In this document: positions 7,783 through 11,073 of the stretch, one piece after another
Numbering within the stretch: the first letter of the stretch is position 1
Layout of the letters: the number at the start of each line of letters is the position of its first letter
Assembly (NCBI GenBank): GCA_013335425.1
Contig: JAAXVQ010000035.1
Coordinates: 1 to 11,073 of the forward strand
Origin: Candidatus Firestoneibacteriota bacterium
GTDB taxonomy: Bacteria; Oederibacteriota; JAAXVQ01
Direction of reading: 5' to 3'
Length of the DNA stretch: 11,073 nt
Translations under genes and position numbers: made by a program
The notes under the pieces: model-generated
Database searches by the model: none
What the model was told of the DNA's origin: nothing
What the model saw: only the letters and a program-made list of their open reading frames with translations

Positions 7783-7873
7783 ACCGGTACATCCGCAACA
7801 TCCCGTGTGACGGCGGGGTCCGGTGCCAACGCCTGCGCAGGGAGAGCATGTTTTGATAAGTGCCAGCATCCGC

Positions 7874-7896
7874 CCCGGCCAAGCCGGGCAAGGGGG
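7874..7896 (+). promoter_or_regulatory. GC stem-loop and G-rich element in the leader of the TreT-like gene
   Basis: CCCGGC (7874-7879), loop CAA, GCCGGG (7883-7888) forms a perfect six-pair hairpin, followed at once by AGGGGG (7891-7896) that could serve as a ribosome binding site. It has no T run, so it is not a standard terminator. A role in controlling translation of the glycosyltransferase is possible but not shown. I could not match the 135-base leader to any riboswitch class. Confidence 0.25.
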
Positions 7897-7917
7897 ATCA
7901 AGGTCATTTTAGAGACG

Positions 7918-9873
7918 GTGGATTTAAACGAAGTACTGAAATATTTCGGAAAAAACATACAGACTCTTTTTAAAAAAAATATTCAGGCCCTATGCAAAAC
8001 CATGGGCTGGCCCACTTTGAACCTTTTGCACTTGAGCTCAAACCGTCAAGGCGGGGGAATCCCGGAAATGCTCTATTGGTGGGTGGAGCTCTTCAACCAG
8101 TTTTCGGGCGGGGAAACGGCGCGCGCGCGTTGGGAGGTCCCCTTCGAGCGGGAAGCATTTTTGGATCCCGTGGTGCTGCCTTCCGGGCAACTTCTGCCCG
8201 TAGACGATATTTTGCCGGCGTTTTTTGAAGTCACAAAAAAATTCAGCAATGTCCTCCAGCAGAACACCCGGCAGATTGCCCCCTTGCCGGGCAAAGCCAT
8301 TGTGCGCCACGACCGTTTGGTGCTGATTCGTTCAGGGCGCCAGATTGAAGTACTCAACCGGGAAGAACTTAAACTACAGATGCAAAAATATTTTCAACCC
8401 GGCGCCTTGGAACGCCTGGGGACCTTGAAATCCGACGCCTTGGTCATGGAGCTGGTCACCGAGGATGATTTGGCACTCTATCAGTCGGTATCCCAAACGC
8501 TGGCGCAACATCAGCAGTCTGATCTTGAATCCCAAGGCTATAACCTCGTGATGTTCCATAATTTTCAAACCGTCGGTTTGATTCCGCACATCCGGCGGAT
8601 TCTGCCGAACGCCACGCTGGTGTGGCAAAACCATTTGGCCACCGGGGATCCCACGCCGGTGGTTTGGAATTTTTTGGTTCCTTTGATCGACCAGGCGCAG
8701 GTTGCGGTTTTTCACACCTTGGAATATTTTCCCCGGGAGAATCCCAACTTAACGGCGTTGCATTTGCCCGTGTTGGAACATTTGCCCGCGCTCTATCCGT
8801 TTTCTCCGAAAAATTGCGAATTGGCCAACTTGGGCATTTCGGTCGTTAAGCGGGTCTTGGCACAATACCAGCGGGACTATACGTTGGTTTCCAAATTTAA
8901 TCTAAAACCGAAAGTGGAGAAGGCGTATTTAAAAATCACCGGCAGCCGCATTACCGATCTGCAAAGTGAATCCATGCTGGATTCGCTCACCAAAGCCTCC
9001 ATCCGGGCGGCTTTTATTAAAGAAGGGCGGCGTCCTGAGTTGGAACGTTTCATGACCCAGGCTGCCGCCCGCCCGGAAGGTTTAAGCCATCTGGTGCGTG
9101 AATTGCACGGTATAGACCCCAAACGTCCTCTGTTTGCGCAAATCTCCCGGTTTGACTCTTTAAAAGATCCGTTGGGAACCATCAAGGCGTTTGTACAGGC
9201 CTATCTGGCGTTGGCTCGGGAAAATTTGCCCTTGGAGCAGCTGCCGCAATTTGTCCTCGGCGGCACCCTGGAGGACGACGATTTAAGGGGGTTTGAAGAA
9301 CTGGTCAGGATTTTTATTTATCTCGATAACCTGCAGGAAACGGTTTTCCATGAAACCCGGCGGGAAAAAGGGCTGAAATTGGAAGAACTAAGCCGTCAGT
9401 TGCGGCGGGATGTTTTTGTCCTGCTTTTGCCCAGCCATGATCCCATGGCCGACTCCTTGGAGATCAACGCGCTGCAGCGAACGGCGCGGGCCGTCATTCA
9501 AAAGTCGCTGCGCGAAGGCTTTGGCTTGGCCGTCACGGAGGCCATGTGGAAAGGCGTGCCCGTCATCGGTGGAAACACCGGCGGCATTCGTTTGCAAATA
9601 ACGCATGGGACCAACGGTTTTTTGGCGGGGGAGTGGGTTGGGGATGAATTGCAGGACTCATTGGAGGATACGGCCCAGTTCATCATCACCTATACCAAAC
9701 ACCCGGAAGTGGCTGCGCGCATGGGTGAAATGGCCAAGCGCAAGGTGGCCAAGGATTTTTTACTGCCGGAGAATCTCAACCTTTTCCTGCAAAAACTACA
9801 GATCTTGCTGGCCAAGAATGCCCCGGCATCGGCGCCTGCGCCTGTAAAAAAGAGGAAACGCCCGGCGGTTTAA
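7918..9873 (+). CDS. TreT-like GT-B glycosyltransferase (trehalose synthase/phosphorylase family), enlarged
   Basis: From GTG 7918 this is a 651-residue GT4-type enzyme. Close matches to TreT-type trehalose synthases and phosphorylases are GGGIPEML near the N-terminus, FFEVTKKFSNVLQ, a WQNHLATGDP segment where TreT has its WRCHID motif, FAQISRFDSLKDPLG, and the run EINALQRTARAVIQKSL continuing into REGFGLAVTEAMWKG. The last holds the GT-B E-x7-E pair at E533 and E541. TreT makes trehalose from a nucleotide-activated glucose and glucose; the substrates here are inferred. TreT is about 410 residues, so extra segments are present, notably about 90 residues after the VTKKF motif, plus a Pro/Ala/Lys-rich tail. 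The start is unclear. The frame stays open to GTG 7807, but that part translates into Cys-rich, non-protein-like sequence without a ribosome site. ATT 7906, nine bases after AGGGGG, is another candidate. Confidence 0.82.
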   Translation: MDLNEVLKYFGKNIQTLFKKNIQALCKTMGWPTLNLLHLSSNRQGGGIPEMLYWWVELFNQFSGGETARARWEVPFEREAFLDPVVLPSGQLLPVDDILPAFFEVTKKFSNVLQQNTRQIAPLPGKAIVRHDRLVLIRSGRQIEVLNREELKLQMQKYFQPGALERLGTLKSDALVMELVTEDDLALYQSVSQTLAQHQQSDLESQGYNLVMFHNFQTVGLIPHIRRILPNATLVWQNHLATGDPTPVVWNFLVPLIDQAQVAVFHTLEYFPRENPNLTALHLPVLEHLPALYPFSPKNCELANLGISVVKRVLAQYQRDYTLVSKFNLKPKVEKAYLKITGSRITDLQSESMLDSLTKASIRAAFIKEGRRPELERFMTQAAARPEGLSHLVRELHGIDPKRPLFAQISRFDSLKDPLGTIKAFVQAYLALARENLPLEQLPQFVLGGTLEDDDLRGFEELVRIFIYLDNLQETVFHETRREKGLKLEELSRQLRRDVFVLLLPSHDPMADSLEINALQRTARAVIQKSLREGFGLAVTEAMWKGVPVIGGNTGGIRLQITHGTNGFLAGEWVGDELQDSLEDTAQFIITYTKHPEVAARMGEMAKRKVAKDFLLPENLNLFLQKLQILLAKNAPASAPAPVKKRKRPAV

Positions 9874-9896
9874 TGCCCGGGTTCCAGGGCGTTTTT
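9856..9896 (+). terminator. Probable Rho-independent terminator at the end of the TreT-like gene
   Basis: AAACGCCC (9856-9863, inside the last codons) can pair with GGGCGTTT (9887-9894), which runs into a short T stretch (9892-9896). A competing inner pairing, GCCC 9875-9878 with GGGC 9887-9890, is also possible. The stem is perfect but the loop is long (23 bases) and contains the stop codon. A good promoter just downstream supports a unit boundary here. Confidence 0.5.
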
Positions 9897-9917
9897 CCGA
9901 GGGGGCATTTTTCTTCG

Positions 9918-9946
9918 TTGCCAAGGCTCCTAGCTCGTTTTATACT
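9918..9946 (+). promoter_or_regulatory. Sigma-70-type promoter for the secreted Ig-domain gene
   Basis: TTGCCA (9918-9923) and TATACT (9941-9946) are separated by exactly 17 bases, each one mismatch from consensus. The site lies after a probable terminator and about 32 bases before the next start codon, so transcription from near 9953 would give a short leader carrying GAGGTG. This is the best promoter in the window. Confidence 0.7.
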
Positions 9947-9978
9947 TACGCCTGACTTTTTAAAAACCGAGGTGAATC

Positions 9979-10425
9979 ATGGGTAAACATATTTGGAAAT
10001 GGCTGCTGGCAGGCGTATGGCTGAGCGTGGGTGTCGGGCTTTCGGCGCATGCTGTTTCATTCACGGCTACTTCGACGTCGACGGCAACGGTCACGCCCAC
10101 CATAACGGCCACAGTAACGGTTACGACGACCGTAGAACCACCCCTGGTTGTGGTTTCTTTAAACCACAACCGCTTCAACCCGCTTGCCGGTGAAACCGTC
10201 GCCGTGACCGGTCTGCGCACGGATCATGGGCAGGTGACCGTAACCGTCTACAATGCCGCCGGAACTTTGGTGCGCAAAGTGGCTGACCGGGTTGATGCCG
10301 CCAACCATGCGTTTTTCTGGGACGGAAAAAATGAGCAGGGACAAGTCGTCGCCTCGGGGGTTTACCTGGTGATGGTCACGGGCAACCGCCTGCACAAACG
10401 TTTCCGCATTGTGGTGCTCAAATAG
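9979..10425 (+). CDS. Secreted Ser/Thr-rich protein with FlgD-like Ig domain
   Basis: This 148-residue protein begins with MGKHIWKW, a hydrophobic core and an AHA cleavage site near residue 25, so it should be exported. Residues 27-52 are almost entirely Thr, Ser, Ala and Val with a few Pro, like the flexible linkers of surface proteins. Residues 55-148 form a FlgD-type immunoglobulin-like domain: NHNRFNPLAGETV, then VTVYNAAGTLVRKV, then FFWDGKNEQGQVVASGVYLVMV, then a closing strand. Such domains usually end much larger extracellular proteins, where they act as a structural or sorting module; here the domain is the whole mature protein. GAGGTG four bases before the ATG supports the start. rfbC follows after 53 bases, possibly in the same transcript. 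The gene could be a stand-alone cell-surface adaptor or the remnant of a larger protein. Confidence 0.84.
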   Translation: MGKHIWKWLLAGVWLSVGVGLSAHAVSFTATSTSTATVTPTITATVTVTTTVEPPLVVVSLNHNRFNPLAGETVAVTGLRTDHGQVTVTVYNAAGTLVRKVADRVDAANHAFFWDGKNEQGQVVASGVYLVMVTGNRLHKRFRIVVLK

Positions 10426-10478
10426 GCCGCGGGAAATCCCGTTAACCGGATTTCAAATCCTGGAAGGACACCAAACCC

Positions 10479-11015
10479 ATGAAATTTATGCCGACCGCAT
10501 TGCCTGGGGTAGTGTTGATCGAGCCGAAAATTTTTACGGACGACCGGGGCTTTTTTTTTGAAAGTTATCATCAGCAGCGTTTTGAAGAAAACCATTTGCC
10601 CGGCCTGTTTGTGCAGGACAACCACAGTTTGTCCGCCCGCGGCGTAATTCGCGGCCTGCATTATCAGCTCGACCCGGCGGCCCAAGGCAAATTGGTGCGC
10701 GTTATCCGCGGAGCGATTTTTGACGTAGCCGTGGATATTCGTCCTGGCAGCAGTACCTACCGGCAATGGTTCGGCACCCGGCTGGACACCCAAAACCGGC
10801 ACATGCTTTTTATACCGGCGGGCTACGCCCATGGCTTCTGCGCCTTGGAAGATAACACCGAAGTAGCCTACAAGGTTACGGCCCTTTACTCACCGGTCCA
10901 TGACCGGGGCGTACGCTGGGACGATCCGGATATCGGCATTGCTTGGCCGGAGCCGGGGATACCCTACCGAATTTCAGAAAAAGACCGGGCCCTGCCCCTG
11001 TTGCGGGATATCTAG
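10479..11015 (+). CDS. rfbC: dTDP-4-dehydrorhamnose 3,5-epimerase
   Basis: This complete 178-residue RmlC-type cupin performs the third step of dTDP-L-rhamnose synthesis, inverting C3 and C5 of dTDP-4-keto-6-deoxyglucose in the cytoplasm. Family landmarks are FTDDRGFFFESY (19-30), VQDNHSLS (45-52), RGLHYQ with catalytic base H61, the substrate-contacting K71, IPAGYAHGF (112-120) with H118, catalytic Y131 in VAYKVT, and D169 in SEKDRALPLL, matching H63, Y133 and D170 of the Salmonella enzyme. Length is typical. AAGGA lies ten bases before the ATG, slightly far, and a second ATG at 10488 would be farther still. The partners rfbA, rfbB and rfbD are not in the window and may lie downstream or elsewhere. 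The rhamnose would go to surface polysaccharide. True RmlC activity, rather than a related 3- or 5-epimerase, is likely but inferred. Confidence 0.95.
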   Translation: MKFMPTALPGVVLIEPKIFTDDRGFFFESYHQQRFEENHLPGLFVQDNHSLSARGVIRGLHYQLDPAAQGKLVRVIRGAIFDVAVDIRPGSSTYRQWFGTRLDTQNRHMLFIPAGYAHGFCALEDNTEVAYKVTALYSPVHDRGVRWDDPDIGIAWPEPGIPYRISEKDRALPLLRDI

Positions 11016-11052
11016 AAAAACTGACCCACATTCGTAACTAGACCGAGAACCA

Positions 11053-11073
11053 TTTCACCGCCAAGGCGCAAAG
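11053..11073. repeat. Start of a widespread intergenic repeat (partial, cut by window end)
   Basis: The last 21 bases, TTTCACCGCCAAGGCGCAAAG, resemble the start of the short-period repeat family of the form CACCGCAAAGGCGCAAAG that is common between genes in environmental bacteria, often near GxxExxY protein genes. Only the first unit is in view, so the call rests on resemblance alone. Confidence 0.4.

Noticed and set aside
7768..7786. CGGTTT-CACCGT-AAACCG hairpin across the lipoprotein stop codon
   Set aside because: The short stem competes with another pairing (ACGGT-TTC-ACCGT) and has no T run.
7807..7917. Riboswitch upstream of the TreT-like gene
   Set aside because: I compared it by eye with cobalamin, SAM, THF and c-di-GMP consensus elements and found no match; only a simple hairpin remains.
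10079..10135. Possible tandem DNA repeat in the Thr-rich region
   Set aside because: The bases are irregular and follow from repeated Thr, Ala and Val codons; no exact unit is repeated.
10430..10441. CGGG-AAAT-CCCG hairpin after the Ig-domain gene
   Set aside because: It has a four-to-five-pair stem without a T run; rfbC follows closely, so read-through is more likely.

Overview
The window is a stretch of bacterial chromosome with every supported gene on the + strand and short gaps between genes. The DNA is moderately GC-rich and shows no mobile element, tRNA, rRNA or CRISPR array. The gene mix suggests an uncultured Gram-negative bacterium from a candidate-phylum or deltaproteobacteria-like group: a bacterial endonuclease Q homologue, a two-domain M16 peptidase, split fatty-acid-kinase genes, a secreted Ser/Thr-rich protein with a FlgD-type Ig domain, and a dTDP-rhamnose gene. 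That placement is inference; no marker gene fixes the phylum.

Region 1 (2-4200). The 3' part of an endonuclease Q (PHP-domain) DNA-repair gene runs in from the left edge. It is followed after 48 bp by a full-length exported M16 zinc peptidase whose N-terminal half carries the zinc site and whose C-terminal half does not. A 52-residue rubredoxin gene follows.

Region 2 (4273-6182). A DAK2-domain kinase resembling the first two domains of fatty acid kinase FakA overlaps a DegV/FakB fatty-acid-binding protein through a GTGA stop/start overlap. The pair should phosphorylate FakB-bound fatty acids, but the kinase ends where the usual third FakA domain would begin. A probable Rho-independent terminator closes the unit.

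Region 3 (6183-9896). A single-domain response regulator has its own TATAAT box. Then come a lipoprotein of unknown function and a large GT-B glycosyltransferase that closely resembles TreT trehalose synthase/phosphorylase but is much longer. The start of the glycosyltransferase is unclear. It is followed by a probable terminator.

Region 4 (9897-11073). A good sigma-70-type promoter precedes a small secreted protein made of a Ser/Thr-rich linker and a FlgD-like Ig domain. Next is rfbC (dTDP-4-dehydrorhamnose 3,5-epimerase). The last bases look like the beginning of a widespread intergenic repeat.

I did not find a clearly new multi-gene system. The most interesting items are the FakA-like kinase without its third domain, coupled to DegV, and the enlarged TreT-like enzyme.
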